NCBI GenBank assembly: GCA_029259635.1 | Contig: JAJDEU010000058.1 | Location: 27,768 to 91,767 of the forward strand | DNA length: 64,000 nt | Direction of reading: 5' to 3' | DNA from: Planctomycetota bacterium | GTDB taxonomy: Bacteria > Planctomycetota > UBA1135 > GCA-002686595 | Shown here: positions 63,920 to 64,000 of the stretch, in pieces | How positions within the stretch are numbered: position 1 is the first letter of the stretch | Layout: each line of letters begins with the position of its first letter | Notes under the pieces: model-generated | What the model saw: the letters and a program-made list of their open reading frames with translations, nothing else | The model's database searches: none | What the model was told of the DNA's origin: nothing | Translations under genes and position numbers: made by a program

Positions 63920-64000
63920 AGGTGTAATACCGAACCCGGTTCATCTCTAAACTTTTAGGGCCCGCTCCCATGGGCTTGGGGCATGGGGGGGGGGCCGGGA
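63918..64000. repeat. Second copy of the giant inverted repeat, cut by the window end
   Basis: Positions 63921-63973 equal the left arm of the repeat at 50493-50545, base for base (53 bp), and the GAA before it also matches. The expected loop and right arm are then replaced by a G-rich stretch (GCATGGG, then a long G run, GCCGG) that resembles a damaged right arm. The same placement just after a plus-strand stop shows that the repeat is intergenic and multicopy. Confidence 0.85.

Overview
This 64 kb window reads as an ordinary, gene-dense chromosome segment of a GC-rich Gram-negative bacterium. Many products carry Sec or lipoprotein signals. There are a DUF3570 outer-membrane barrel, a secreted di-haem cytochrome, an atypical sulfatase-superfamily protein, a TIGR03546/TIGR03545 protein, an anti-sigma/VWA fusion and a secreted HEAT-repeat protein. 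This mix, with few Shine-Dalgarno sequences, points to Planctomycetota or a similar marine lineage, but no rRNA or ribosomal gene fixes the taxonomy.

Layout. 0-5.3 kb: a leftward CoA-linked catabolic operon (SDR, RidA, unusual crotonase, acyl-CoA dehydrogenase, thin [2Fe-2S] ferredoxin) divergent from an Old Yellow Enzyme-type oxidoreductase; the set resembles aromatic-acyl-CoA clusters. 5.3-12.2 kb: a secreted alpha/beta hydrolase with an intrinsic terminator in its apparent leader, a NarL-type response regulator beside a degenerate kinase/pseudo-receiver protein, and a secreted protein built of two diverged copies of one large module. 12.3-19.5 kb: RecQ, then an extracytoplasmic redox cassette (ApbE, TlpA-like thioredoxin, DUF3570, DUF4266), followed by an EnvZ/OmpR-type two-component pair. 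19.5-23.3 kb: ATP-grasp enzyme, acidic exported protein, DUF2270 membrane protein and two small genes.

23.5-25.5 kb: an intact tRNA-Ile2(CAT) and a direct repeat of its 3' part bracket about 1.9 kb of more AT-rich DNA. This holds three overlapping small genes and about 0.8 kb with no convincing gene, which looks like the remnant of a tRNA-targeted island without an integrase. 25.7-33.1 kb: ECF sigma factor with an anti-sigma/VWA fusion, metallopeptidase plus D-Ala-D-Ala ligase-like ATP-grasp pair, threonine dehydratase, ArsC-like reductase and a DUF3524 tRNA-queuosine mannosyltransferase. 33.1-36.7 kb: an ABC-2 exporter operon with two ATPases and two permeases. 37-44 kb: secreted di-haem oxidoreductase ending at a strong bidirectional terminator, then an opposing operon of small protein, TIGR03546/TIGR03545 fusion, GT39 glycosyltransferase and sulfatase-like lipoprotein.

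44.3-50.5 kb: a complete oligopeptide ABC importer whose OppC-type permease carries a large extra helical domain. 50.5-64 kb: a near-perfect 54-bp-arm inverted repeat, MOSC protein, M14 lipoprotein, HEAT-repeat protein, D-threonine aldolase-like enzyme, SthA transhydrogenase, HDOD protein, beta-propeller/TraB-like fusion, M20 peptidase and DUF3568 lipoprotein. The window ends inside a second copy of the inverted repeat, where the sequence becomes G-rich and looks damaged.

The most unusual elements are the repeated giant hairpin, the tRNA-bracketed mini-island, the kinase-like protein that kept its histidine but lost its ATP-binding and phospho-acceptor residues, the duplicated secreted protein, and the OppC insertion. 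Family names come from motif recognition by eye; no database search was possible.
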